A stretch of DNA of 64,000 bases from Dactylis glomerata (lineage: Eukaryota; Streptophyta; Magnoliopsida; Poales; Poaceae), in the NCBI GenBank assembly GCA_007115705.1, contig QXEO01000464.1, forward strand, positions 3,335,716-3,399,715, written 5' to 3'. Shown in pieces: positions 23,676-35,511 of this stretch; the stretch's first letter is position 1; each line of letters begins with the position of its first letter. The position numbers and the translations under genes were made by a program. The notes beneath the pieces were generated by a model, which did no database searches, was not told the DNA's origin, and worked only from the letters and a program-made list of their open reading frames with translations.

Positions 23676-23964
23676 GCATCATAAGACAATAGAGTAGAAC
23701 AATAAAGGCTGTAAAAGCCACGAGTTATACCAGGGGCAATGCCCTCTAGATCTAGAACACAGGTCACAGGCCGGATCTCTTGGGTCACCCCATGTATCTT
23801 ACATTACAAAGTATAATAAAGACGAAACGTTCCTCATATTCGAGTTTACGAGTCTTTCGAAGGAAGAAATGCGGTAAACGCACAAAAATGCTCTGAGGAT
23901 AAACTTTTTCGACATACAAGTCGCAAAATGAAATACTCTCGCGTTACACACATACAAAAACATA

Positions 23965-26900
23965 TTACAACATCGGGTTGTTAGAATCATCTACGCCTAA
24001 AGGATCTAAATAATGGTACTCACGGAAAAACGCAGCATCCGCCTCTAGAAGCCTAGCTACGAGTCTTCGAGCAGGTTGCAGCGTGTTCTCCATATGTACC
24101 CGAAGGCTAGCTCCACCTGGAGCTAAACTCAGGGACATCATGCTATAATTCAGCCTGGGGTGCCACTTGCGTATCCACCCGAGAGCAAAATTGGCACCAG
24201 CCACTAAGTTCAGCTCTATCAACCTATGAATACGATGGCTGGATCTGAAAGTATCAAGAAGAAGTGGGAAAGTTGCAGGCAAGGGATTACGAGGAAGCAT
24301 AACGGAGTGCATAGTTGTGAGAGCCCGCCGGCAACCATCAACTGACTCGCCAATATGCTGGGCACGGTCTTGAAGCAATACAATGGCGCCCCGGCGTCGA
24401 GGATCAGACCACAAAGTCTCACAGCCAGTCGACATTTTCTCCAAGGCCGCGTTTCGCTCAGCAACTCGACGTTCTTCAGCAGCAAAATCTAAACAAGTAT
24501 CTACAATGGTAAAAGGTGTCACAAGAACAGCAGTGCACAAACAGGGAAAGGAGGAGTCAAAAGAAAACTCACATCGTAACATCTCGCAGGCAGACTCGAC
24601 AATGCCAAGGATAAAGGATTCACATTCTTCATTATGCAGAATCTTAGCCGTCAAGCTGGAGACCTTTTCGTCTAGTGAAGATATTTGCTTCATATAACCA
24701 CTGGCTTTGCTAGCTTTGTTAATAGCCATATGTGCTTGACGCTTGGCTAAAGTCAGGCGAGCCTCAAGATCGGAAATTCTGGAAGAGTACTCTGCGCATC
24801 GGCTGCATCGACTAGGAGTCGACGGAATCTGAGAACCAAACACACGGGTAGAAGAAGGAGCAGGACCGTGAGTGAAAGGATCATTGATACGCATCGACTG
24901 CAAGCCAAAAAGGAAAAGAAAGGAGAAAACATTTCAGAGAGACAACATAATACTTCATACGCTGGAAATATATTTACATAAGTGCAAGACCCTATGACTA
25001 AAGTTCTCGGGTTGCACGCAACTAGAGTATTCTTGCATCCAAAAGGAGAAAAACTACAAGGAAAGCCGAGTCTACGCCACCTCAGCATTGTGTTCCGTGG
25101 CAGAGGAGGGCACGGCAACTTCTTCGCCAGAAGTCGATGGTGGTACTGGATTTTCCGCCGCTGAAGCTGGTGCAGCAGGCACCGCAGAGGCTGCCGAAGG
25201 AGAAATAGTTGTCAACAATGCAGGTGCCAACTTCTTCGCCCTCTCAAAAAAGCCTTCATCTCGTCACGGGTATGGCCATGAGGGGAGCTAACCCTCTCCC
25301 AGTCGAAATTCGTCCCATGAGCAAGGGAAAGTGCAATAGCACCCTCCGCGCCGCGCTTAATGGAAAGACCTTTCAGCTGGAGAGTGGGGTCTTCAGTGGT
25401 ATCGAAGGACTTGACAAGTTCAGTCAAGTTATCCTTCGGAACTGTCGCCCTTTTCTTCGACCACAAGCCGGCAAACAGCCGTGATAAAACGCGGCTAACC
25501 AACTCAAAAGTTTCCTGGATAGATATCCAGTTTTCCTCGAGTAGGTTAACCGCATCCATAAGAGGATCATCATCCGTTTGCAAGGACGACGGAGATACCC
25601 CGGTGAATTCTGAGCAATAGAAAAGAAAAGAAGAGACAAGTGTCAACAAATACAGCAGTGCAACAGAAGACGAAAACAGAAGACAAGGCGAAGCACTTAC
25701 TTTCAGCGGCAGTAGACATGGTGTGAAGACGCTCCGCCACGGCTTGCTCTCGTTGAGCATGCTCCTTGTTGGCTTCAGCTAAAGCTTTTTCAGCTTTCTT
25801 CGCCTTGCCAAGCGCAGCTTTCTGCGACTTCTCAGCATTCGCTTTAGCAGCGGCCGCCACATCATAAGCTTTTCGCGAAGCATTGAGCTCCGCTTCCAGC
25901 GACGCAATTCGAGCATTGGCTGTTGCTAAGGCAGCTACAAAAGAAGACAAAAGGGAGTCAGATAAGTGGGAAAAGAAAAAGCACAGAAGAAAAGTAATGA
26001 CTGGACATCAAGATTGTACCTTCGGAAGCTTTCGCAACCTTTAGGTACCCCGCACACTCCGTGCCCAGGGCAATAAATCTCTTCACTAAAGCCTGAGAAA
26101 AGAAGTGTGTAAGAGTAGAAGTGCATGAAAGGAAAGAAAGTACAGAAGAATTGCTCACGTCATCAGAGGAAACCGTAGATGCATGGGCTTCCAGAGAAAC
26201 TTCGGCTTCTTTGGCCTTCTTTGAGCGTTTAGGGTATCGGGCTTGAGGAACCTTCTTCACACCGGACCTGGTAGCCCTCGGTGCAACATCTGGTTCGATA
26301 GGCTCATCAGTGGCCAGAGGAGAAGGTGGAGGAGCAGCTGTCGCATATGTTGGTGGCTCTTCATCATCACTGCATGAAAAATATAAGTTATGAAAATAAG
26401 GCAAGAACAATGCAATTGAAGAACTCGACTACAATACTTACGATGCAAGCATGTCGAAGTACTCCATATCTTCTGCAAGAACGGGGGCTTTACCAGCCGC
26501 TGCAGAACTCGATGAAGCAATTTCGTCGACACGCTTCCTTTTCTTGTCGACACCAACATCTTCAGCAAGTACAGGAGGACGCGATGTCGACGAGCTAGTT
26601 TCCTCTTCTGATTCTTCGACATCATCTCCATCCTAACTTTCGTCAGCCTCAGGGGCTTCAGATGCAGGAGAGGCAAGATCAGCTGGTAGGGGCCCTGCCT
26701 CTGGAAGAGGAGGACGAGAAACAAGGAATTGATGACCCTGCATATGAATAAATTAGCAGAGTGCAATGGCACAGAATAACACAAATCGAACCAAGCAAAG
26801 TTCGACAATAAGTAAACGCGAAGATACATACCTCAGGCAGAGGGTGCACGGAGTCGAAAAAGTCAGCGGTTAAATCCGCAACTGCATGTTCCTTGGTGAG

Positions 26901-27721
26901 CTTGGTAAGATTCCTGACTCGCTTGTCGACATCTTCTTTCGATATCAGATCTTCAGATATGCGAGTAGGATCCTCCAAGCTGGAGTAATTCCAAAGTTTG
27001 GTAAGGCGGTGTTGTAGGGGTTGAACTCGACGTTGAATAAAAAACGCCATGAGTTGCATACCCGCAGAGCACCCCCTTGACCTCCTTTTAAAGACTTGAT
27101 GCGGGAAAGAAGAGGAAGAATTTCTTGTGCTTCTGCATCTGAGGGGAGTGTATCCCATGATGCCAATTTCTTTACCTCCTGGGAAGCATCGAAAGGAGGC
27201 AGGCCGAATTCATCTTCAGGAGAGGATTTGCGGTCCTTGATATAGAACCACTTTGTCCTCCATCCCTGGACAGACGCGGCCATGGAAAATTCAAAGTATT
27301 GCGCCTCAGGGCGCACAGAAATGACGGCTCCGCCCAGTTTGGGTTTCCTAGCCAAAGAAACGTTGGGGCAGAGTCGAAAGATTGACCTCCACAGAAGGAA
27401 GTGGGGTTCAATGCCCAAGAAGGACTCGCAGAGAGTCACGAAACAGGCGATATGCAGAAGAGAATTCGGTGTGAGCTGGTGGAGCTGCACACCGTAAACA
27501 AACAAAAGCCCACGGAGAAACTCATGGCCACGAAGAGAGAAACCGCGGAGGAGGAAAGCAAGGAACATTACCCGATAACCGCTCGGGGGCTTCGGGATCC
27601 GTTCAGTACTGGGGAATTTGATGGAATCTTCGGCGGCGATGAGGCCGTCCGCCGTGGCCTTCTCCACCTCCTTCTTTGTGATGGTGGAGCGAACCCAGTT
27701 GGTGGCAGAAGTCTTGGCCAT
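23965..27721 (-). pseudogene. Antisense multi-exon gene in element B (Transposase_28/'putative gypsy type transposon' domain plus coiled coil)
   Basis: Eight inferred exons on the minus strand: 27721-26832, 26737-26442, 26369-26159, 26093-26020, 25934-25701, 25609-25081, 24897-24573 and 24500-23965. All introns are GT..AG with matching phases. Exon 1 holds the plant domain I recognise as Transposase_28 (PF04195: RGFSLRGHEFLRGLLFVYGV, then a RRVQPLQ motif). Exons 2-3 are acidic and low-complexity, exon 5 is an Ala/Lys/Glu coiled coil, and exons 7-8 form a conserved helical C-terminus. Breaks: a frame change near 27067, TAG at 26635-26633, and one missing base in the A run at 25246-25251. Element D has the matching last two exons. 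Function is unknown; DNA or RNA binding by the coiled-coil protein is only conjecture. Confidence 0.75.
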
Positions 27722-27835
27722 GGTGTTTTTGGTGGCCAGGTGTTTCACGCGCATCCAGTACGAAGTGCGCTCGGGGGCTATGCACGAGAGGAGGAGACAG
27801 AGGAGAGCAGCAATGGAGGCGGCGGAGAGAAAGAG

Positions 27836-27874
27836 CTGGTAAACAGTAAAACTCCCCAAGATCCCCTTTATATA
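27836..27874 (-). promoter_or_regulatory. TATA box and start region for the antisense gene of element B
   Basis: The minus strand reads TATATAAAG at 27874-27866, about 145 nt upstream of the ATG at 27721. A start near 27840 would give a leader of about 120 nt. This suggests the antisense gene has its own promoter, independent of the LTRs. Confidence 0.55.
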
Positions 27875-27879
27875 TCTTC

Positions 27880-28974
27880 TGGGAGAAGGAACGTGGGCTG
27901 AGACGTGGCGCAAAGATAGGAAACGGTAAGCCCACTAACGGTCAAAAAATGAGAAATTTACAGCATTGCCCATGCAACGGTTCGCAATGGTACAGAATGA
28001 CATATTCAGTGATATCATAAAGAAGATAATATAAGAAAGAAGAAAAGATGGCACCGACGAATGCCAAGTAGGTGCACAAGACTGTATACGAAGGAGTTTC
28101 GATTATAGCCATGGGGGCTCCTATTTTCAAGAATGGTAAATACAAACTTCTCTCTGAAGTGGTGGATGAGTATTCGACGGCAAGATGTCCTTAAGGTATC
28201 TCAAAATTGAAGTATCTCGACGATGATGTATCTGGAAGTTAAAATATCTCGAGTTGAAGTATGATGAATTACACTACATTTTTGAGCCTATACTCGAAAA
28301 AAGCCTTTTTCGACTATAGCCTCGGGGGCTACTCCCATCGGGAGCGCTGAGCGCGCACCCGACGATATTTCTTGGCAAATCATTATAATTCGAGAAGTGC
28401 AGGAGTGTTACTCCCATCGGGAGCGAGTTTTATGGTTGAAGAAACCCGAATATTTTCAGTCAAGATTTGACTGCGACATGAGATTCTCGAGTTGCGTTAT
28501 CGCAACACAACTCGAATGCCGTGACTTGTCACGAAGGTAAGACCCCGGGATCCGTCCTGTGTGGCCTGGTATACGCACATGGATGCGCTCTGCTGGTATG
28601 TATCCGTGTCTACGACGCGAAGAAAATCCTGGTGGACGCACTGGGTACCCTGAGAACCACTGGGATTCATTCTTTGTAAGTCCTAAATGCGGCAGAAGAA
28701 TGGGTTTGACCGGTATCCCGAATTCAAGTCCAAGGGGATTGAATTTGAAGTAGGTGACAAGTATCTGTTCCGGCAGTTAACTGACCTCTTGATCCGTCAG
28801 AGTTGTCAGGCTTGTTCATCAAGACCCCTTGCGAACAAATTATTACAAATATAAGTCGAAAGACCAAGTCGAAGATTTGAAGATAAGAAGAAGTCGAAGA
28901 ATTGATCAAGTCGAAGATTTGAAGATTAGAGATTCAACCCGAATCTACAATTCTGGTAGAATCTCAGGGGCTAC
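27880..28974 (+). other. Element B 3' non-coding region and polypurine tract
   Basis: No coding content. It contains repeated short blocks such as CTACTCCCATCGGGAGCG (about 28330 and 28411) that can form hairpins (CTCCCATCGGGAG), and GAAGTCGAAGATTTGAAGAT-like repeats near 28855-28925. The purine-rich ATCTCAGGGGCTAC immediately before the 3' LTR is the probable plus-strand primer site. Confidence 0.55.
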
Positions 28975-29013
28975 TGACAAGGGTATAGTTAATAGAGCCC
29001 ATTAGTTGAGTAC
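28975..29013 (+). repeat. Element B 3' LTR, first 39 bp
   Basis: This begins TGACAAGGGTATAG and is cut after GAGTAC by insertion of element A. It differs from the 5' LTR at one site (CCCATTAG for CCCGTTAG). The last five bases, AGTAC, are A's target duplication. Confidence 0.9.
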
Positions 29014-30642
29014 TGATACGTCTCAAACGTATCTATAATTTTTGATGCTCCATGCTTGTTTTTACACCATTTGCCTATTGTTTCGTTACACTTAGTGGCA
29101 CTTTTATACATTTTCCGGAACTAACCTATTAACGAAGTGCCACAGTGCCAGTTTCCTGTTTTCTGCTGTTTTTGTGTTTCAGAAGTGATACACAGGAAAT
29201 ATTCTCGGAATTGGACGAAACAAGTTCCTGAAGTCATATTTTACCCGGAAGCTTCCAGACATCCGAAGAAGTGTCGAAGGGGGGCCACCAGGGCCCCACA
29301 CAAGGGGGCGGCGCGGCCTGGCCCCTGGCCGCGCCACCCCTGTGTGAGGACACCTGGTCCCTCTCCTGACATCACCCCTTCGCCTATAAGTACCCCCCGA
29401 CGAGAAAAACCTAAGGGCCCGATCAGTTTTCCAGAATACATCGCGATCCGCCGCCGCCGTCGACCCGAAGATCGGGAGGGTCCAGAAGCTCTTCCCGGCA
29501 CCCTGCCGGAGAGGGGAATCGCCACCGGAGGTCTTCTTCATCGCCATGCTTGCCTCCGGAGCGATGAGTGAGTAGTCTACCTTGGACTATGGGTCCATAG
29601 CAGTAGCTAGCTGGTTGTCTTCTCCACCATGTGCTTCATGTTTAGATCTCATGAGCTGCCCTACATGATTGAGATCACCGTTATGTAATTCTATGATGTT
29701 GGTTTGTTGGGATCCGATGAATATTGGTGTTTATGATTAAGTTGCTGTACTGAATTATATCTTTTGTTATCTCTATGTTGTTTATGATCTTGCATGCTCT
29801 CCGTTGTTAGTAGCTATCTTGGCCGAGTAGTTGCTAGTGACTCCAAGAGGGGGTATTTATGCTCGATAGTGGGTTCATGCCTCTATTTCACCTGGGGGAG
29901 TGACAGAAACCTCTAAGGTGGTAGATGTGCTGTTGCTACTAGGGAGAAAACAACATTCATATGCTCAAGGGCATATGCTTTGTTTACATTACACACTTTG
30001 CTTAATGCAATTATCTGTTGTTCGCAACTTAATACTTCTAGGGTGTTCGGATGATATCCCCGGGGGTGGATTATTAGTCATAGATGCAGTTGGATGGCGG
30101 TCTATGTATTTTGTTGTAATGCCCAGAGTGAATCTCATAGTGATCTTCTTGACATATCACGTTATCTTTATTTTATCAATTGCCCAACTGTAATTTGTTT
30201 ACCCAGCATGTTATTTTATCTATGGAGAGACACCACTAGTGAACTAGTGGACCCTGGTCCTATTTTAATCATATTGCAATCACCTGTTTACTTTTCCCGC
30301 ATTGTTTACTTTACTCGCATATTACTACTGTTTTCCACTCGATACACTCATAACCTTTGTTTCAAGCAAACCGGTGAGATTGACAACCTCATCGCAAGTT
30401 GGGAACAAAGTATTTGTTTGTGTGTGTGCAGGTTCCACAAACACCTTCAGTCGTCACCGTCTCCCTTCTCCTGTTCGATATACCTTGGTTTCTTAACTGA
30501 GGGAAAACTTGCTGCTACACTCATCATACCTTCCTCTTGGGGTTCCCAACGGGCTGGTCATTCACCACGCACAAGGACTTACTGCTCCCACGTCAATTCA
30601 ACGCCACAGCTCTTTTCTGGCGTCATCATCACACGAGTAGCA
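29014..30642 (+). repeat. Element A 5' LTR
   Basis: 1629 bp from TGATACGTCTC to ..CGAGTAGCA. A TATAAG box lies at 29395-29400 in a GC-rich block, so the R region starts near 29425. The open frames inside the LTR (for example 29137-29571) also occur in other LTR copies with changes and have no domain; they are not treated as genes. Confidence 0.92.
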
Positions 30643-30652
30643 GCCTCTTTTC

Positions 30653-30671
30653 TGGCGCCGTTGCCGGGGAA
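30653..30671 (+). other. Primer-binding site of element A
   Basis: TGGCGCCGTTGCCGGGGAA follows the 5' LTR after about 10 nt. This is the form typical of Athila-type elements and from memory matches the 3' end of a tRNA-Asp. Element C has the same site on the minus strand at about 44955-44973. Confidence 0.75.
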
Positions 30672-30839
30672 GAGAGAAGACTTCTGCAAGGGGAGTTCTT
30701 CGCACACACATTCTTTACTTTGTTATTTGTTTTGCTTTACTCTATTTTATTTTACCTGCATTGCTTTTTATATCAAAAACCCAAAAAAAATTAGAATCCT
30801 TGGTAGCTGTTTTTACTTGTTTACTTTCGTTTTGCTGAA

Positions 30840-32939
30840 ATGGGTACTCCTGAAAACACCAAGTTGTGTGACTTTGCTAGCACGAACAATAGTGATTTTA
30901 TCTGCACTCCTATTGCACCACCTGTTCCGGCTACCACCTTTTATGAGATTAAGCCTGCTTTATTGAACCTTGTTATGAAAGAGCAATTTTCTAGTACTGA
31001 AGATGCTGCAGCTCATCTCAACAATTTTGTTGAGCTATGTGAGATGCAGAAATATAAGGATGTTGATAGTGATATTATTAAGCTCAAGTTGTTTCCTTTT
31101 TCTTTGAGAGGAAAGGCTAAAGATTGGTTGCTGTCTTTGACTAAGAATAGTATTGATTCATGGGCTAAGTGTAAGGATGCTTTTATTGGTAGATACTATC
31201 CTCCTGCTAAGATTATAGCTTTGCGCAGCAATATTATGAAGTTTACTCAGTTTGATAATGAACATGTTGCTCAATCTTGGGAAAGAATGAAATCTATGGT
31301 AAAGAATTGCCCCACCCATGGACTGACTACTTGGATGATTATCCAAACTTTTTATGCAGGACTGAATTTTTCTTCAAGGAACCTACTTGATTCAGCTGCT
31401 GGAGGCACTTTTATGTCCCTTACCTTGGGCGCCGCATCAAAGCTACTCGACAACATGATGGTAAATTATTCTGAATGGCACACCGAGAGAGCTCCACAAG
31501 GTAAGAAGGTAAATTCTGTTGAGGAAACCTCTTCCTTAAGTGATAAGATTGATACCATTATGGCTATGCTTGCTAATGATAGGACTCATGTTGATCCTAA
31601 TAATGTTCCTTTGGCCTCTCTGGTTGCCCAAGAAGAGCAAGTTGATGTGAATTTCATTAGAAATAACAATGCTTATAGGAACAATTTTGCTAGTAACAAT
31701 TATAGACCGTTTCCTTCTAATGGTGATAATAGCTATCTTGGTAGACCTAAAATGCCTAGTGAAGAAAGAATTTTTGAACTTGAAAAGGCTACCAAGAATT
31801 TTATGCAAATGCAATATGAGCAGAACAGGGCTTTCACCAAGACTATGGAGGAGCAATCAGCTCTGTTGAGGACTATTAGTCATCAACTAGAAAATTTAAA
31901 CAAGGCTGTTCCTGAATTACAAGCTAAGGCTTCCAAAGCTGAAACCGATATCTCTTTATTGTCTAATGTGCAATCTTCCTTAGTTAATAGAATGTCCGCT
32001 AAGCCTGATCCTTTTGCTGCCGCTAATACTATCCAAGTTGGAATTAATGAAAATATTAGATTGTTACCGGAATTGCATGCCAGGTGGGAAAGAGAAGATG
32101 CGATGGCTAGAGAGGTGAAGGTATGTACTATTACTACCTCTAATGATGTTGCTCCTACTGATAGCAACCCTCCTACTTTGATTGGTGTAGAGAAAACTCC
32201 CACTCCTTGTGTTAAAAAGCCCAAAACTGCCAAAACTTTTTCTCAAAAGAGTGCTGAAATTTTTCGGAGTGTGGGAGATGATAGCTCTATTTCTTTTAAT
32301 GATTTTGATGTTGATGGCTGCAATATATCTGAAGTAATTTTGTTCTTGCAAAAGCTTGCTTTGACTCCCAATGCTAGTTCTTTAAATATTGCTTTTACTA
32401 AGCATATTACCAATGCTCTCATAAAGATTAGGGATAAAAAGTTGAAGCAAAAAGCCTCTGTTCCCAAGAAGTTAGAAGATGGTTGGGAACCCATCATTGA
32501 TATGCATGTTAATGGTTATGATTGCCATGCTTTATGTGATCTAGGTGCTAGTATTTCTAACATGCCTAGAAAGATTTATGACATGCTTGATTTACCACCA
32601 CTTGAAAAGTGTTATTTTGATGTTCCTATTGCTGATGTTGCTAAGAAGAAACCTTTGGGAAGGATTAATGATGTTCTTATTGTGGTTAACAATAACCTTG
32701 TTCCCGTTGATTTTCTTGTTATGGACGTTGAATGCCATGCTTCATGTCCTATTATTTTGGGAAGACCCTTTCTTCGAACTGTAGGTGCTATCATTGATAT
32801 GAGGGAAGGCACTATCAAGTATCAATTCCCATTAAAGAAAGGTATGGAACACTTCCCTAGGAAAATAAAGAAATTACTTTTTGACTCTATTCTTAGAGCA
32901 AATTATGAGCTTGATGCTTCATCACTTGATATTACTTGA
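30840..32939 (+). CDS. Element A gag-protease polyprotein (Athila type)
   Basis: An intact ORF of 699 residues. Residues about 60-230 are the gag domain (SLRGKAKDWLLSLTKNSIDS, WERMKSMVKNCPTHGL). A middle region has Asn-rich and helical segments. Residues about 550-680 are a retropepsin-like domain with the catalytic motif CDLGASIS and the downstream PIILGRPFLRT hairpin. It should form virus-like particles and process its own gag in the cytoplasm, but polymerase must come from another element. The frame is fully open, consistent with a young insertion. It shares its C-terminal ASSLDIT ending with the ORF of element C. Confidence 0.88.
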   Translation: MGTPENTKLCDFASTNNSDFICTPIAPPVPATTFYEIKPALLNLVMKEQFSSTEDAAAHLNNFVELCEMQKYKDVDSDIIKLKLFPFSLRGKAKDWLLSLTKNSIDSWAKCKDAFIGRYYPPAKIIALRSNIMKFTQFDNEHVAQSWERMKSMVKNCPTHGLTTWMIIQTFYAGLNFSSRNLLDSAAGGTFMSLTLGAASKLLDNMMVNYSEWHTERAPQGKKVNSVEETSSLSDKIDTIMAMLANDRTHVDPNNVPLASLVAQEEQVDVNFIRNNNAYRNNFASNNYRPFPSNGDNSYLGRPKMPSEERIFELEKATKNFMQMQYEQNRAFTKTMEEQSALLRTISHQLENLNKAVPELQAKASKAETDISLLSNVQSSLVNRMSAKPDPFAAANTIQVGINENIRLLPELHARWEREDAMAREVKVCTITTSNDVAPTDSNPPTLIGVEKTPTPCVKKPKTAKTFSQKSAEIFRSVGDDSSISFNDFDVDGCNISEVILFLQKLALTPNASSLNIAFTKHITNALIKIRDKKLKQKASVPKKLEDGWEPIIDMHVNGYDCHALCDLGASISNMPRKIYDMLDLPPLEKCYFDVPIADVAKKKPLGRINDVLIVVNNNLVPVDFLVMDVECHASCPIILGRPFLRTVGAIIDMREGTIKYQFPLKKGMEHFPRKIKKLLFDSILRANYELDASSLDIT

Positions 32940-35511
32940 TTCGCAATTTTCTGCGCCTAGCTCAAAGGCGTTAAAGAAAAGCACTCTTGGGAGATAACCC
33001 ATTGTTTACTTTTCAGTACTTTTTCTTTTATTTGAGTCTTGGAAGTCATTACTACTGTAATGACCGCTCCTTATCTTGTTTATTTCGTTTTTGTGCCAAG
33101 AGAAGCCTCTAATTTGAGTGAGGTAAAGATTTGGGGATGTTGCTGTCCTGAAACTGTTTTCGGTGCTGCACCGTAAAAATTCGTGAAAATTCTCTGTATA
33201 TCTTTTGGACCTGCGATTTCTTGTGCATATGCCCCAGGTTATATCCAAACTTTTGTTAGTTGAACACTTTTTGATTTGAGCAACGGAAAATCCCTCAAAA
33301 ATTCGTCTTTTGTCAGCTGTCCAGTTTTGACAGATTTCTGCCAATATTTGTTTTTGCCACTTTATCGCTTTCTTTTGAGTTCTTTTTTATCATGGAACTC
33401 TTGTGGAAGTTGCTACAGTAGTACATACTTTATATGTGGTGGTTTTGGGTTGAAACCTGAAGCTAAAAGAGGTTGAATATATTTTATGCTTACACTAATG
33501 TTGCTAATAGAATTGTGTTTAGTTTTGTATGAAGGAAGTTTTCAAGTGTAGGGATTGGAGAATGATGAGATGAGTTGAAGAATGGACAAAAGCTCAAGCT
33601 TGGGGATGCCCATGCATCACCCCAAGAAATATCCAAGAAGTACAAGCGTCAAAGCTTGGGGATGCCCCCGAGGCACCCCTTCTTCATCGGCAAAAATCAG
33701 GTCACCTTTCAAAACACTATATTTTTATTGCTTCATGCACTATGTGTTTTTCTTGGAGCGTCAGTTGTTTTAGTTTTCTTAGTTTGTTTAGTTTGTTTGT
33801 TTGCTGCAATAAATGGTTGGACCCCAACAAATTTCCTTTGGAGGAGATGTACTCGTTTTCATTTGCAAAGAATGCTCTGGTTTTCACTCTTATTAAAAAT
33901 CGAGCGTTCTACTTTTTCCGCTACTGCTTTTGGTTTTCGTTTTCGCCTTGATTTGCATTCAGATCTTGCCTTATCTTTTCATCGAGGTGTATTTTTGCCT
34001 CTGATCTTTATTTGTTTTCATCAAAAGAGGTGTTTATAAAAATTTCAAATGGTGTTGGAAAAGAGAAAAAGCTTTGTGCAAAATAGTGGTACAAGAAGGA
34101 GCTTGTGTAGACTGCGGCTTAGGCTTTTTCGTGTCATGCTTGATGTCTTTTTGATAGTATGCTTAGTGGTTTTGCTGTAGCATGACTTGTCTCAAATAAC
34201 TGAGATTGCTTAATGAGCCTTTGAAAAAATCATGCGTTGTTTTTATTGTATGGAAGCATTATTTTGGTTTTCTCCTTGATGCTTTATTTGGGTTGACTTG
34301 GCGCATGCTCACACATGTTAGACTCTTACAAAGTCGCCAATAGCCTTCATGATCATTTAGTTTTTGACTTTTGATGCCATCGTATGCTTCTTTTAATGTC
34401 GCTTTGTCGCTTTGCATGATTATGGCCATTATTGCTCTCTTAGTTGGTCGCTCCCAGTCTTTTGCTAGCCCTCGCCTTGTACTGAGTATGAGCTCTACTC
34501 GTGCATCCAACTCCTAAAAGCCAAGTTTGCCATTGTGTCCACTATAAATTCCTATGCATGGTATTTATAAGCCATTCCAAAGTAAAATTTTCGTGTGCTA
34601 CCTTTCAAAAACCTTCAAAACACTTCTCGTTTTGTGACACTGTTTTCAGCTCATGGGGACGTAGTGGTCGGATTTGCTATCTTCCATATTGCTTATTCCA
34701 AAAAGAAAAAAAAAGAAAAAAAGCACTCCTCCAATGAATGTGAATGTTGGTGGGCACCCGATGGAATCGGTTAGCCATGGTATGTGAAAGGAAAAGGTGG
34801 GGAGGAGTGCCAAGTTTTATAAAAAGAGCACAAGAGTGCCAATTTCTCTCTCAAAAACTTGCTTCATTTTTGTATGGAAGATAGTAAGAACCCCATTGCC
34901 AGTCGTTGACAAAGACAACCACCTCTCAAAATCAAGTTTTATCTCTCTGTTTTACAAATGAAAAGCTCTAGCACATGCTTAAATCACTGCTTCCCTCTGC
35001 GAAGGGCCTTTCTTTTACTTTTATGTTGAGTCACCACCTTCCTTCTTTATGCACCATTAAGAGAGCATAGTTGTCATTCTTAGTGTGATATGCATTGTCC
35101 CAAAGTTCATTGATTGACTCATATTATTGGTTTCACTTGTTCTTAAATTATTTGTATCTAGTCGCCCTCTTAAACTTTGAGGTGTCCTATGCATTTATGT
35201 TTTGCTCTCTTTGAAGGACAAGCTGAAAACCATTTGTATGTTTTTCCTTATGATTTGAACACACGTTTGACTTTCATTGTTTCATTATCATGATCTTTTG
35301 CTTGTGTTCATTTACATGTTTACAACATGGTTGCTAAGTTTCTTATTGTCATGATTATATCTTCATGCCCATGTTTTAAGTTCTATTGATCCCAGCTCAC
35401 CAATGCTTACATATATGATCAAGATTGTGTAGGTGCATGTCACCTCAAAAATTATTCTTTTGTTATCACTTACCTACCCGAGGACGAGCAGGAGTTAAGC
35501 TTGGGGATGCT
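32940..35511 (+). other. Element A 3' non-coding region with polypurine tract
   Basis: 2.57 kb in which no frame shows polymerase, integrase or any domain. Large parts match the reverse complement of element C at 41011-43946, so the sequence is a conserved family feature. The segment AAGCTTGGGGATGC just before the LTR is the probable polypurine primer. A related block (CTTGGGGATGCCC) occurs internally near 33600 and 33657. Confidence 0.6.

Noticed and set aside
24898..25080. Two separate antisense genes in element B, ending at the TAG near 25072 and starting at ATG 24903
   Set aside because: A donor (GAG|GTGGCG) before the TAG and a strong acceptor (TTGGCTTGCAG) join the two in phase, so one gene with an intron is more likely.
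29137..29571. ORFs of 120-140 residues inside the LTRs of A and C
   Set aside because: They lie within LTR sequence across the TATA box and R region, change between copies, and have no domain.
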